Shown: positions 53,633-62,728, numbered from the stretch's first letter. The stretch: 64,000 nucleotides of DNA from Chthonobacter albigriseus (GCF_013839445.1 NZ_JACDIT010000008.1:62001-126000), one strand, 5' to 3'. Numbers and translations are program-made. The notes: generated by a model not told the origin, from the sequence alone.

Positions 53633-55688
53633 TCCGACCAGAGCGCGCTCTCACCATGGGACCGTTTTCCGGCGCCTACCGGCCCCGATTTCGTCGCTCA
53701 TCGTTGCGGCGATTTTCCTCTTCTCGGCGTGTCCCGACGTGGGCGCCGTTTCCGCCCTTTCGGTGCTGGACAAGAGCCAGGGCGTAACAGCCACCGTCGA
53801 GAATGGCCAGCGTGTGTTTCATCTGCCTGCGAAGACATTCGAATTGCGCTCTCCCTTGGAACTCGGCGCGCTCGCACGGGGGGGCGTGGTGCTTCGGGGA
53901 GACGTGAACGGAAAGACGCGGATCCATGGGTCCCGGTCCTATCGGGCGCGCCGGGTCGGGCCGGACGAAGCTCTCCCGAACGGGATGCGTCGCGACAAGA
54001 GCTTGTTCGTCATCGAGGCCGACAGCCTCATCCGCAAGCTTTGGATCGACGGCGGCGAGAGGAAGCCGGGTTGCCTGGCCGGCTCGCTTGTCGCGGTGTA
54101 CCAGGGCGACCGCCGATTGACGTGCGCGTCCTGGCCGAAGTCCGGATACGCCAGGGCTGCAGTGCTGCGCTCGGACGATCCGGCCAGGCTCGTATTCGAC
54201 GTTCCTCCCGAGAAGGCGGCCGATTGGGCCGGGGCCGGGTTGTCGGTCAGCGGCTATTTCGGCTTCGACTGGCTGCATGAGGCGGCCGACGTCAAAACGC
54301 TGAACGCCACGCTGGGCCAGTTGGCCCTCGCGCCGCTGAGACAGGCGTTCAAGCCCATGCCCGGGCTCCGCTACGCTGTTCACGGCGCGCCGGCGGATCT
54401 GACGGAGCCGGGGGAATACGTCTCAGATCCGACGACAGGCCGGATCTTCATACGGCCGCTGGACGATGCCGAGGCGCCAGAATTCCAGATCCCGGTCGCA
54501 CGCTCGCTCATCAGCATCGTCGGCGGCGGTCGCGTGGTCCTGGAGAACATCCATTTCGCCTATTCCATCGGAAACGGGCTGGACTTGCGAGACGTGGAAG
54601 GCGCGGTGATCCGCGACGGCAGCGTCATGCATGTGGGCGATACCGGCATTCGCGTCCGCGGCGGTCATGCGGTCGTGGTCGAACGGATGCGGGTTTTTGA
54701 TATCGGCGGTACCGGCATCGACCTGGCGGGCGGAGATCGCCAGACGCTTGCCCCGGGCGGGCATGCGGTCCGGCAGTCCGTGATCACGAACACGTCGGTG
54801 CGCAAGCGCACCTATCGTCCGGCCGTGCGGCTCGATGGTGTCGGCAACAGTGTGGAGGACACCTTCATCGCGGACCTGCCGCACAACGCGATCACATTCG
54901 CCGGCAACGACCATCGGATCGCCTTCAACGAGATCACTCGCGTCGTCCAGGAGACGAGCGATGCGGGCGCCATCTATGCCGGACGGGATTGGACCTTTCG
55001 GGGGAACGTGATCGAAGGAAACTACCTGCACGACATCGTCCCCCTGGAGGAGCCCAGCCTGCTTGCGACTCCCGACGAGCCGAAAGCCATGGAGGTGCGT
55101 GGGATCTACCTGGACGACCTGCTGAGCGGGACCAGCGTGCTGCACAACATCCTCATCAACGTCTGCCAGCCGATCATCGTCGGCGGCGGACGAGACAATC
55201 GCATCGAAGGCAACCTGCTCGCACGGCCGCCGAGAACGTCCGCCTGCCCGGCCGGGGCCATCACCTTCCATTCCTGGGGCCTGGCCGAGAAGCATCTCTA
55301 CCCTCTCGATCCCAACAGCACCTTGCGGAAGGGACTCGCCGCTGTTCCCTACAACCGGCCGCCCTATTCGGACCGGTATCCAGGTTTGACCGATATCCTG
55401 AACGGCCATCCCGGCGAGCCCATCAACAACGGCTTCTCCGGAAATGTCGCTATCGGCGGACCGCTGTTCCACTTCAAGGGCGTGGCCCAGACCTATGCGC
55501 GGCTGGGGCAGAACCACGAGGGCTTGGAAGATGCGGATCTCGAAAGGGAGGATCTGCCCGCCGTCAACGCCTGGATCGATCGGACATGGCCAGACGATGT
55601 GTCGATGGATACCCGTAACGCCCTGAGGAACACGACGGATCGACTTTCCCGTAACGCAAGCGTGTGGACCGCCATCGCGCGTCGATGA
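53625..55688 (+). CDS. Secreted right-handed beta-helix protein
   Basis: A 687-residue protein. An N-terminal signal (ISSLIVAAIFLFSACPDVGAVSA) indicates export, perhaps as a lipoprotein-like form given the Cys in FSAC. From about residue 290 there are stacked parallel beta-helix repeats (IVGGGRVVLENIHFAYSIGNGLDLRD, ...VIRDGSVMHVGDTGIRVRGGHAV, ...NAITFAGNDHRIAFNEI, DAGAIYAGRDWTFRGNVIEGNYLHDI). This fold is used by polysaccharide lyases, epimerases and hydrolases. No catalytic residues can be assigned. In this operon it probably edits or trims the EPS. Its stop overlaps the next frame (ATGA at 55685). Confidence 0.82.
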   Translation: MCSPTRARSHHGTVFRRLPAPISSLIVAAIFLFSACPDVGAVSALSVLDKSQGVTATVENGQRVFHLPAKTFELRSPLELGALARGGVVLRGDVNGKTRIHGSRSYRARRVGPDEALPNGMRRDKSLFVIEADSLIRKLWIDGGERKPGCLAGSLVAVYQGDRRLTCASWPKSGYARAAVLRSDDPARLVFDVPPEKAADWAGAGLSVSGYFGFDWLHEAADVKTLNATLGQLALAPLRQAFKPMPGLRYAVHGAPADLTEPGEYVSDPTTGRIFIRPLDDAEAPEFQIPVARSLISIVGGGRVVLENIHFAYSIGNGLDLRDVEGAVIRDGSVMHVGDTGIRVRGGHAVVVERMRVFDIGGTGIDLAGGDRQTLAPGGHAVRQSVITNTSVRKRTYRPAVRLDGVGNSVEDTFIADLPHNAITFAGNDHRIAFNEITRVVQETSDAGAIYAGRDWTFRGNVIEGNYLHDIVPLEEPSLLATPDEPKAMEVRGIYLDDLLSGTSVLHNILINVCQPIIVGGGRDNRIEGNLLARPPRTSACPAGAITFHSWGLAEKHLYPLDPNSTLRKGLAAVPYNRPPYSDRYPGLTDILNGHPGEPINNGFSGNVAIGGPLFHFKGVAQTYARLGQNHEGLEDADLEREDLPAVNAWIDRTWPDDVSMDTRNALRNTTDRLSRNASVWTAIARR

Positions 55689-55708
55689 CACTAATGGAGA
55701 TTACCGCG

Positions 55709-56845
55709 ATGCGTTGGAAAGCCGGTTTTTACTATCCGCCTTCATATCACTACCGACAGCCGTTTCATGAGAATGTAAGATCTCTGCTTGCGTCTAGTGA
55801 CGTGGATTATTGCGTTTACTATTCCGAGCCCTTCGGTTCCTACAAAATTAAGAAGGACACTGTGGAGATACCGTGGGGTCGCAAGGTTCCCTTGCTCAGA
55901 CTGGGGAATAAAGGCCCGATGCTCCAAATGGCTTTCGCTGACGTGCTCGCATCGGACCTCGTGATTGTCCAGCAAGAGAACCTTCTACTGCTCAATTACT
56001 TTTGCCAAATGATCAGCCTTGCAGGACGGCAAAAGGTAGCGTTCTTCGGCCATGGGCGGAATTTTCAGTCCAGAGATCCCCATTCACTCGCCGAGCGGTT
56101 CAAGAGTGCTCTTGCCACCCGGGTCGACTGGTGGTTCGCCTATACCGACCAGACCTCGAAGCATCTGCAGTCGATCGGGTATCCGGCGGACCGGATCACG
56201 GTGTTCAACAACGCCGTCGATACGAGCACCCTGCGAAGCCAGGCGGCGGCGGTCACGGCTGAACGGCTGGCAATCAGGCGCGCGGAACTCGGGCTCGTCG
56301 GGTCGAACACCTGCGTCTACGTCGGCGGTATCTATCCCGACAAGCGGGTGCCGTTCCTGGTGGAGTGCCTGGATCTGATCCGCGCGGCGGTCCCGGACTT
56401 CGAGTTCGTCGCCGTGGGCGGCGGCGTGGATCTTCCGCTGCTGGAGCAGGCAGCCAAGGATCGGCCCTGGCTGAAGGTCACCGGGCCGCGGTTCGGCCAG
56501 GACAAGGTGGAGCTGATGGCCCTCGGGAAGCTGTTCCTGATCCCTGGCCTGGTGGGCCTTGCCGTGCTGGACGCAGGGGTGATGGGGCTCCCGGTGGTCA
56601 CGACGGACTATCCCTATCACAGCCCGGAGATCGCCTATCTGGAGGACGGTCGGAGCGGGCTGATCGTGAAGCCCTGGTCCGACGCGAAGGCCTATGCCGA
56701 CGCGGTGATCGGGCTGTTGGGGAGTGACCGTCTTCCGGCGATGTCCGAGGCGTCGCGCGCGATCGCCGCGCGCTACACGATCGAAGCGATGGCCGAGCGG
56801 TTCGCCGAGGGCGTGTTGAAGGCGCTTGCCGCACCGCCGAAATGA
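55709..56845 (+). CDS. Family 4-like glycosyltransferase with a composition switch
   Basis: A 378-residue GT-B-type transferase. The donor domain has VYVGGIYPDKRVPFLVECL (about residues 205-225), VAVGGGVDLPLLE and LIPGLVGLAVLDAGVMGLPVVTTDYP (about 272-298), with the family Glu replaced by Asp (LDAG). The start was set at ATG 55709 because GGAG lies 9 bases upstream; ATG 55685 (overlapping the previous stop) is an alternative. Roughly the first 350-400 bases use many A/T-ending codons, after which the gene is GC-rich like the genome, suggesting a mosaic origin. Last gene of the plus-strand EPS run. Confidence 0.87.
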   Translation: MRWKAGFYYPPSYHYRQPFHENVRSLLASSDVDYCVYYSEPFGSYKIKKDTVEIPWGRKVPLLRLGNKGPMLQMAFADVLASDLVIVQQENLLLLNYFCQMISLAGRQKVAFFGHGRNFQSRDPHSLAERFKSALATRVDWWFAYTDQTSKHLQSIGYPADRITVFNNAVDTSTLRSQAAAVTAERLAIRRAELGLVGSNTCVYVGGIYPDKRVPFLVECLDLIRAAVPDFEFVAVGGGVDLPLLEQAAKDRPWLKVTGPRFGQDKVELMALGKLFLIPGLVGLAVLDAGVMGLPVVTTDYPYHSPEIAYLEDGRSGLIVKPWSDAKAYADAVIGLLGSDRLPAMSEASRAIAARYTIEAMAERFAEGVLKALAAPPK

Positions 56846-56983
56846 CAGCCGGACGTCGGTTTCGCGGGCCCGATCCGATACCCCGCGCGGCCGAACGGCC
56901 TGGATCGCCCGGCGCCGACGGGTTCCCCACGTCGGCGGAGCGCACCCCCCGAGCCCCGGAAGCTCTCCCCCGGGCCGCCGGCC

Positions 56984-57499
56984 TCAGGCTGGCGGAAGAA
57001 GGCCGCGATCCAGAAGGAAACCGTGGAGGTCGCCCCCTTCGAAGAGGTGCCCGGCGATGCCGGCGCGACGGGCGGCTTCCAGGTCGCTGTCCCGGTCGCC
57101 GACCAGGAAGCTCCTGGAGCGGTCCACCGGCCAACGGTCAAGCAGGTCGAGGATCATGCCGGGCTCGGGCTTTCGCCAGGTGGACGCCTGCCGGTAGGCC
57201 TCGATTGGGGCGTCCTCCAGGTAGGGGCAGTGGCGCTCGTCGTCGATCCAGGCACCGGTTCCCGCCAGTTCGGCGCGGATGTGGTCGCGGAGCCGGGCGA
57301 AATCAGCTTCGGAATAGTAGCCCCGCGCGATACCGGACTGGTTGGTGACCACGAAGACCAGGAAATCCGCCCGGTTGGCGTGCGCGATCGCCTCCCTGGC
57401 GCCGGGAATCCAGTCGAAGCGGTCGGGCGTGCCGACATAACCGTGGTCGACGTTGAGGACACCGTCCCGATCCAGGAACATGGCAGGCTTGAGCGTCAT
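56984..57499 (-). CDS. HAD-IIIA hydrolase, D-glycero-heptose 1,7-bisphosphate phosphatase (GmhB)-like, zinc site lost
   Basis: A 171-residue HAD phosphatase. Motif I FLDRDGVLN carries the nucleophile Asp and general acid Asp, motif II is VVTNQSGI, motif III WRKPEPGM and motif IV VGDRDSD. This is the GmhB layout, acting in ADP-heptose synthesis for LPS. Unlike canonical GmhB, the zinc loop is degraded: CPH becomes CPY and the CxC before RKP is replaced by ASTW. It may therefore act on another sugar phosphate. It is convergent with the EPS operon, 138 bases away. Confidence 0.88.
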   Translation of the reverse strand: MTLKPAMFLDRDGVLNVDHGYVGTPDRFDWIPGAREAIAHANRADFLVFVVTNQSGIARGYYSEADFARLRDHIRAELAGTGAWIDDERHCPYLEDAPIEAYRQASTWRKPEPGMILDLLDRWPVDRSRSFLVGDRDSDLEAARRAGIAGHLFEGGDLHGFLLDRGLLPPA

Positions 57500-57634
57500 T
57501 CAGGGTCCGGCTTTCCAGAGAAACAGCGGTCCACGCAGCCTCTCGCGTGTCCGAAGTCGCGTCGGCCGGTTTCGCCGCAGGAGGATGCCTCGTGTCAAGG
57601 GGGCTCCACGATCCAGGTTCTAGGAAAGCGACGA

Positions 57635-58180
57635 TCACAGCGCGACGCAGCCGCGAAATCCCCGAGCCGCGTAGTAGGATTCCGCGCCGTTGTGGTAGAC
57701 GAACACCTGATTGTAGCGCCTGTCGCAAAACAGAGCGCCGCCCAGCGTTCGGATCGGCGTCGGGGTCAGCACCCAACTCGACGTCTTGCGGTCGAATGCC
57801 CCGAGCGTCTGAAGCGTGCGATACTGCTGTTCGGACAGGATCTCCACGCCGATGGCCGCGGCCATTTGCATGGCGCTTCCCCGCGGTTTGTTTTCCTTCC
57901 TCGATTCAAGGGCGGCATCGTCGTAGCAGAGGCTGCGACGGTCGGCAGGACTTTCCGGCGAACAGTCGCAGAAGACGAGGTCGCTCTCCAAGGGGCCAAG
58001 CCGCACAACGTCCGGCTCGCCACCTGTCCGTTCCATCGCCAGCACCGTCTGCAGTTTTTTCGCGTCGGCCAGCAGCCTCGATTCCACGGTCTGCCAGTCC
58101 AGGTCGGCATGGCGGGTCGGATTGGCTGTGAACCTGCTTTTCAGGATGCCGAGCAGTTCCTCGGGCGTGGTCGACTCCAT
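57635..58180 (-). CDS. DUF4256 domain-containing protein
   Basis: A 181-residue protein matching DUF4256 throughout: RFTANPTRH, MERTGGEPDVV, DCSPESPADRRSLCYDDAALESRKENKP and the C-terminal GGALFCDRRYNQVFVYHNGAESYYAARGFRG. The family is found in many bacteria and has no assigned reaction. It has no signal or membrane segment. The start was set at ATG 58180 with GAGGAAG upstream. The reading frame is open further upstream, but the extension is Arg/Pro-rich. It sits 91 bases after the aldo/keto reductase stop, probably as its own or a read-through gene. Confidence 0.88.
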   Translation of the reverse strand: MESTTPEELLGILKSRFTANPTRHADLDWQTVESRLLADAKKLQTVLAMERTGGEPDVVRLGPLESDLVFCDCSPESPADRRSLCYDDAALESRKENKPRGSAMQMAAAIGVEILSEQQYRTLQTLGAFDRKTSSWVLTPTPIRTLGGALFCDRRYNQVFVYHNGAESYYAARGFRGCVAL

Positions 58181-58271
58181 GTCGCTTCCTCGCAATACGC
58201 GGCCCCCGTTCCGCAAGGGATTGGTAGCTGCGCGGCGGCGGTCCGTCCACCTCAGTGGCTCGGATCTGAGG

Positions 58272-59336
58272 TCAGGCCGAGACGAGGCAGGCAGATGACA
58301 GGTCCGTCCACAGGGCCTCCGGAGGCGGGCTTCCATAAAGGGTGACGATGGCGGCGACCTGATCGGCGGCGACGGCACCGGGGATCACCGACGTCACCTC
58401 TGAAAAACGCAAGGGGTAGTGAAGCGCGGCGGCGGCGAGGGTCACGCCGTGCGCTTGACAGACGGTCTCGATGGCGGCGGCGCGCGCCAGCGCGTCGGGC
58501 CCCGCCGGGGCGTAGTTAAAGAGCGCGCCCGGCACGGGACCGCTTGCCCCGAGGCCGGAGGAGAAGACGCCGCCGGCGACGATGCCGACGCCGTCGCGTC
58601 GAAGGCGCGGCAGCTCGTCGGCCAGAAACGGGGCGTGTTCCAACAGCGTCAGGCGGAGGGCGACAAGGAAGAAGTCCAGCGGCATCAGGTCGAGGAAGCG
58701 GCCGGTGAAGCCGCACTGGTTGATGCCGGCGCCGACTGCCTTGACCGCGCCGCATGCACGGAGTTCGGAGAGCGCCCGCCAGCCGGACTGCGCGAGCTCG
58801 CGGAGACGAGTCTCGAACGCGGCTTCGTCGTGGTGCCAGTGGTCGAGGTCGTGGATGACCAGCATGTCGATCACGTCGAGACCGAGGCGCTGCTGGGAGT
58901 CCTCGTAGGACCGCATGATGCCATCGTAGGTGTAATCGAAGCGGGGCTCGAAGGGCAGGCCGGCGAGCCACTGGTCGGCGATCTCGCGGGTCACGTCCGC
59001 GCGGCGGCGGAACAGGCGTCCGACCTTGGTGGAGACGATGGCCGCGTCCCGGGGCTTGTCCCAAAGGAAGCGTCCGACCCGGTGCTCCGACTTGCCGCGG
59101 CCGTACCAGGGGGAGGTATCGAAGTATCGAATGCCAGCGTTCCAGGCCGTCTGCAGGATGGCGTCGCTTTCGGCCTCAGGCACCGGGGTGAAGAGCTCGC
59201 CGAGGCCGGCGCAACCCAAGCCTAGCGCGGGCAGTTGGACGCCGGAGCGGCCGAGCGGGCGCAGCGGCAGGTCGGACGGGGGCACTTCAGCGCCACGTCC
59301 CGCGGAGGCCTTGGCGGCGAACGGCAGGGAACTCAT
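58272..59336 (-). CDS. Aldo/keto reductase, L-fucose (D-threo-aldose) dehydrogenase-like
   Basis: A 354-residue AKR. Catalytic residues by family position: Asp of FDTSPWYG (near residue 73), the Tyr in that motif and Lys in VSTKVGRL (near 104), with HDLDHWHHD near 162 following the usual catalytic His. The C-terminal NADP/NAD-binding segment is less conserved. The long N-terminal LPLRPLGRSGVQLPALGLGCAGLGELF is typical of fucose/threo-aldose dehydrogenases, which oxidise the pyranose to the lactone. It is the last gene of the mutarotase-kinase-mutarotase operon, so it probably acts on the same sugar. Confidence 0.88.
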   Translation of the reverse strand: MSSLPFAAKASAGRGAEVPPSDLPLRPLGRSGVQLPALGLGCAGLGELFTPVPEAESDAILQTAWNAGIRYFDTSPWYGRGKSEHRVGRFLWDKPRDAAIVSTKVGRLFRRRADVTREIADQWLAGLPFEPRFDYTYDGIMRSYEDSQQRLGLDVIDMLVIHDLDHWHHDEAAFETRLRELAQSGWRALSELRACGAVKAVGAGINQCGFTGRFLDLMPLDFFLVALRLTLLEHAPFLADELPRLRRDGVGIVAGGVFSSGLGASGPVPGALFNYAPAGPDALARAAAIETVCQAHGVTLAAAALHYPLRFSEVTSVIPGAVAADQVAAIVTLYGSPPPEALWTDLSSACLVSA

Positions 59337-59349
59337 GGGGGTCAGACCC

Positions 59350-59790
59350 TCAGATGACGCCCTTCTTCAGGATGAAGCAGCCGTAGGGGCCGGGATCGGA
59401 GGTGCGGACGATGGCGAAGGCGCGCTTTGCGGCCGCGTAGAAATCGAAGCGTTCCAGCGCCTGCATGGGGACCCGGCGGCCCTCGGCGGCGTCGATCACC
59501 GCCTGCATGGCGGCGAAGATGGGCATCTGTCGGTCGGGGTCGCCGACCACCTTCATGCGGGAGACCGGCGCTTCCACGAAGGTGTCGAGCGGCATCAGCT
59601 TCAGGATCGCCTCGGCGGCGCGGGGTATGCCGCAGCCGGACACGTTCACCAGCTTCCCGTAGGTGGTCTCCTTGGCGATGGTGACCGCGGGATGATTGAC
59701 GTCGCAGACGACCAGATCGTCGCCATGCCCCATCAGCATCAGCACCTGCAACAGTTCGGCGTGGACGACGGGGTCGATCCCCTTCAGCAT
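59350..59790 (-). CDS. RbsD/FucU-family sugar mutarotase, copy 1
   Basis: A 146-residue mutarotase that interconverts sugar anomers, typically L-fucose (FucU) or ribose (RbsD). Signature MLKGIDPVVHAELLQVLMLMGHGDDLVVCDVNHP is at the N-terminus, with the catalytic His of GHGD. The C-terminal GPYGCFILKKGVI is typical of FucU. A strong GGAGGTGAT site precedes ATG 59790. It lies 30 bases after the kinase gene and 13 bases before the aldo/keto reductase gene. Confidence 0.93.
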   Translation of the reverse strand: MLKGIDPVVHAELLQVLMLMGHGDDLVVCDVNHPAVTIAKETTYGKLVNVSGCGIPRAAEAILKLMPLDTFVEAPVSRMKVVGDPDRQMPIFAAMQAVIDAAEGRRVPMQALERFDFYAAAKRAFAIVRTSDPGPYGCFILKKGVI

Positions 59791-59819
59791 GGCATATCAC
59801 CTCCTCAAGGCCGCCGAGG

Positions 59820-60746
59820 TCATCCGGCGAGCAGACGATCGATCTCGGCGCGGGTCGGCATCGCGGGGGCGGTTCCGGGCTTCTGGACGGAAAGTCCGGC
59901 CACCGCGCAGCCGAAACGGACGGCGTCCAGCGCCGGGCGGCCTTCGGCCAGCGCCAGGCAGAACCCTGCGTTGAAGGCGTCGCCGGCGCCGGTGGTGTCG
60001 ACCACCTTCGAGACCGGAAACGCCGGAACGAGGTGGGTGCCGTGTTCCCCGTGCAGGAGCGCGCCCTTGTCGCCGAGCGTGATCAGGGCGTTGCGGGCGC
60101 CTCTGCGAACGAGATCGACGGCCGCGCGACGGGCGTCCTCGACCGTGTCGACGGCGATGCCGGTCAGGGTCGCGGCCTCGGTCTCGTTCGGCGTGACGTA
60201 GTCGCACAGCGCGAAGATGGCGTCCTCGACCGGAAGCGCCGGCGCGGGGTTGAGCACGGTGATCGCCCCGTGTCGGCGCGCCGCGGCAAGGCCGGCCATC
60301 GCGGTTTCGATCGGCTGCTCGAACTGGGTGACGAACACCCTGGCGCCTGCGAACAGATGATCCGCCGCATTCACGTCGGCCGGCGAGAGTTTCGCCGCTG
60401 CGCCGCTTTCCACGATGATCGCGTTGTTGCCGGTCTCGGTGGAAACGAAGATGAAAGCCGCGCCGGTCGGGGCGTCCGGATCGGCAATGACGGCGGACGT
60501 GTCCACGCCATCGGTGGCCCAGGCCTTGCGGGCGATCTCGCCGAAGGCGTCCGTTCCGACCCGGGTGATGATGGCGGCCTTGCCGCCGGCCCGTGCCGCC
60601 GCGATCACCTGGTTGGACCCCTTCCCTCCGGGGCCCATGGCGAAGCCCTGCCCCAGGATGGTCTCGCCCATCACCGGGAGGCGGGGCGCACGGAAGGCAA
60701 GATCGGCGACGAAGATGCCGAGGACGACGACGTCATGACCGGCCAT
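59820..60746 (-). CDS. PfkB-family carbohydrate kinase (ribokinase-like)
   Basis: A 308-residue sugar kinase. GPGGKGSNQVIAAARAGG (about residues 38-55) and the catalytic DTTGAGDAFNAGFC (about 251-264) are the two PfkB signatures. The Asp in GAGD is the general base. NPAPALP and NETEA are the usual ribokinase nucleotide and cation motifs. It is placed between two RbsD/FucU copies. The substrate could be ribose, fuculose, fuconate-derived sugars or another pentose/deoxyhexose. Confidence 0.92.
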   Translation of the reverse strand: MAGHDVVVLGIFVADLAFRAPRLPVMGETILGQGFAMGPGGKGSNQVIAAARAGGKAAIITRVGTDAFGEIARKAWATDGVDTSAVIADPDAPTGAAFIFVSTETGNNAIIVESGAAAKLSPADVNAADHLFAGARVFVTQFEQPIETAMAGLAAARRHGAITVLNPAPALPVEDAIFALCDYVTPNETEAATLTGIAVDTVEDARRAAVDLVRRGARNALITLGDKGALLHGEHGTHLVPAFPVSKVVDTTGAGDAFNAGFCLALAEGRPALDAVRFGCAVAGLSVQKPGTAPAMPTRAEIDRLLAG

Positions 60747-60782
60747 CGAAGGCGCTCCTGGACGGTGAAACGGGCGGTATGC

Positions 60783-61235
60783 TCAAGCGTCCGGCGGAAT
60801 GACGCCCTTCTTCAGAAGGAAGCAGCCGTAGAAGCGCCGTTCGCCGGTGATGAGCACCGCATAGGCCTTCTTCGCGCGTTCGTAGAAGGCGAAGCGCTCC
60901 ACCGAGCCCATCGGAGAGGGTTTGCCTTCGGCCGCGTCGATGGCGGCCTGAACCTCGGCCTGGACGGCCGGAATCGTGTCCGGTTCGCCGACCACTTCCA
61001 TCCGTTCTGCCGGATGGGGCACGAAGCTGTCGAGAGGCATGACGGAAAGCACCGCCGCGACCGCTCCGGCCGCACCGACGCCGTCCATGCGGATCGGCCG
61101 GCCCCAGGCGGTCTGGCGGGCGACACTGTCCCCGGGGAAATTAGTATCGCAGACGACGAGGTCGTCGCCATGGCCCATCGAGCGCAACACGTTGAGTATC
61201 TCTCCGTTGAGGAGAGGGTCGAGACCCTTCAGCAT
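60783..61235 (-). CDS. RbsD/FucU-family sugar mutarotase, copy 2
   Basis: A 150-residue paralogue of the copy at 59350: MLKGLDPLLNGEILNVLRSMGHGDDLVVCDTNFPG with the catalytic GHGD. It differs in the substrate-facing residues (LLN instead of VVH). It is first in the minus-strand operon; the 466-base gap to the divergent isomerase gene holds the promoters. Two mutarotases around one kinase suggest two different sugars or anomers. Confidence 0.92.
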   Translation of the reverse strand: MLKGLDPLLNGEILNVLRSMGHGDDLVVCDTNFPGDSVARQTAWGRPIRMDGVGAAGAVAAVLSVMPLDSFVPHPAERMEVVGEPDTIPAVQAEVQAAIDAAEGKPSPMGSVERFAFYERAKKAYAVLITGERRFYGCFLLKKGVIPPDA

Positions 61236-61701
61236 GTGCTTCCATCCCTTGTCCCGGCAGGTCGCGCTCCGGCGGCCTCACGTGAATGCCGGCCCTGAGT
61301 CGCGCGCGGGAACTTTACCTTTGTTCGTTCGCTCGTGAAGCTAGGCCGAGATCTGCCTCATTGTCCAGAGGACATCGCACGGGCACCAGTCCGCTCCTGC
61401 CGCCGACAGGGTCTTGCATGCATGCACGTTCGGGCGAAGGGAGGCCGTCGATACTCGGCTCACCGATTGCGGCAGTTTTGCTGCACTTGCGAACAACACT
61501 CGTCAATCTTGCACGGCGACAGGACGGGACTTTATCGAGGATATCCTGAAGAATCCGCGCTGCAGGGCTCCCATTTGAGGCCTTGGCGAACCTCATACCT
61601 GTTGCTTTGCAGCGACGAAAGTTGACCTGGAGGGAGGACACACTGTTTACGGCTCGACCTTTTTCTGTAAAGTCCCCTCGAGACGGACTGAACAGGATGC
61701 G
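61236..61701. promoter_or_regulatory. Divergent promoter region between the mutarotase and isomerase operons
   Basis: 466 bases without a credible gene. TGCATGCATGCA (61415-61426) is a 12-bp perfect palindrome and a candidate operator. TGGAGGGAGGACACACTG near 61628 resembles a ribosome site but leads to no gene. The RpiR gene nearby is the likely regulator, but its site could not be identified. No consensus -35/-10 pair was fixed. Confidence 0.45.
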
Positions 61702-62697
61702 ATGCCGGCGATGCTTCGATTTGCGACCCGACTGAACGCCTTCGCCAGTGGCGCCGAGCGCTATTGGCCAGACGCCAAGGGGCGACCCAGCGTGCTGCAG
61801 ATGGCCCAGCGTGCTGCGACGGTACCGGGCCTCACGGACCTCGATCTCAACTATCCGGACCATGTGTCGGGCTCTCCTGCCGAGCTCGCCTCGCGGGTCA
61901 AGGATCTCGGCCTAGGCCTCAACGGCCTGGCGATGCGCTACTACACCAACCCTGCCTTCAAGCGTGGCGCCTTCACGAACCCGGATCCGGCCGTGCGGCG
62001 GGAGGCCATCGAGTTGACCAAGCGCGGCATCGACGCCGCGCGCGAGATGGGTTGCCCGCTGATGACGATCTGGCTCGGCCAGGACGGGTTCGACTACGCC
62101 TTCCAAGCCGAATACGCCGCCGTCTGGGAGCTGGAGATCGAGGGCATCCGCGAGGTGGCCGAGCACGACCCGGACTGCCTCGTATCGATCGAATACAAGC
62201 CGGACGAGCCGCGGTCGCGCAGCCTCCTGCCGGACTGCGCGACAACACTGCTGGCGATCTCCGAAGCCGGGTCCCCCAATCTCGGGGTGACGCTGGACTT
62301 CGCGCACGTGCTTTATGCCGGCGAACAGCCGGCCTTCGCAGCGGCGTTGATCGCTCGCCATTCGCGGCTGCTCGGCGTCCACCTCAACGACGCGCACGGC
62401 AAGCGGGACGACGGGTTGATGGTGGGTGCCGTGCACCTGCAGGAGACCATCGAACTGCTGCGGCAGATCCGCCGGGACGGGTATTCCGGCGCCATCTACT
62501 TCGACACCTTCCCGGATCTCACCGGGCTCGACCCGGTCGGCGAGTGCGCCGGCAACATCGCCTCCGTCGGGCGGATGCTCGACGTGGTCGACCGGCTGGA
62601 AGGCGACAACCGGCTGGCGACAGCCATGGCCGCCCAGGACGCCGTCGCGTCCCAGGCTATCGTGCAGGAGCATATCTTCGGACGATCCCCCAGCTAA
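61702..62697 (+). CDS. Sugar phosphate isomerase/epimerase-like TIM-barrel protein
   Basis: A 331-residue xylose-isomerase-like TIM barrel. Metal-ligand candidates are Glu in LVSIEYKPDEP (about residue 155), Asp in GVTLDFAHVLYAGE (about 198), His in LLGVHLNDAHGKRDD (about 223) and Asp near the C-terminus (IYFDTFPD). The layout is that of L-rhamnose/D-tagatose-3-epimerase-type enzymes, with no member that can be picked. It is the first gene of the plus-strand operon with RpiR and a PfkB kinase. AGG precedes ATG 61702; a second ATG three codons in is possible. Confidence 0.87.
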   Translation: MPAMLRFATRLNAFASGAERYWPDAKGRPSVLQMAQRAATVPGLTDLDLNYPDHVSGSPAELASRVKDLGLGLNGLAMRYYTNPAFKRGAFTNPDPAVRREAIELTKRGIDAAREMGCPLMTIWLGQDGFDYAFQAEYAAVWELEIEGIREVAEHDPDCLVSIEYKPDEPRSRSLLPDCATTLLAISEAGSPNLGVTLDFAHVLYAGEQPAFAAALIARHSRLLGVHLNDAHGKRDDGLMVGAVHLQETIELLRQIRRDGYSGAIYFDTFPDLTGLDPVGECAGNIASVGRMLDVVDRLEGDNRLATAMAAQDAVASQAIVQEHIFGRSPS

Positions 62698-62728
62698 GCA
62701 GCGCCTACTGCGTTCGCCAGGATCCACC

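Noticed and set aside
45044-56845. PEP-CTERM target for the exosortase-like protein
   Set aside because: C-termini of the EPS-locus proteins lack a short motif plus hydrophobic segment plus basic tail.
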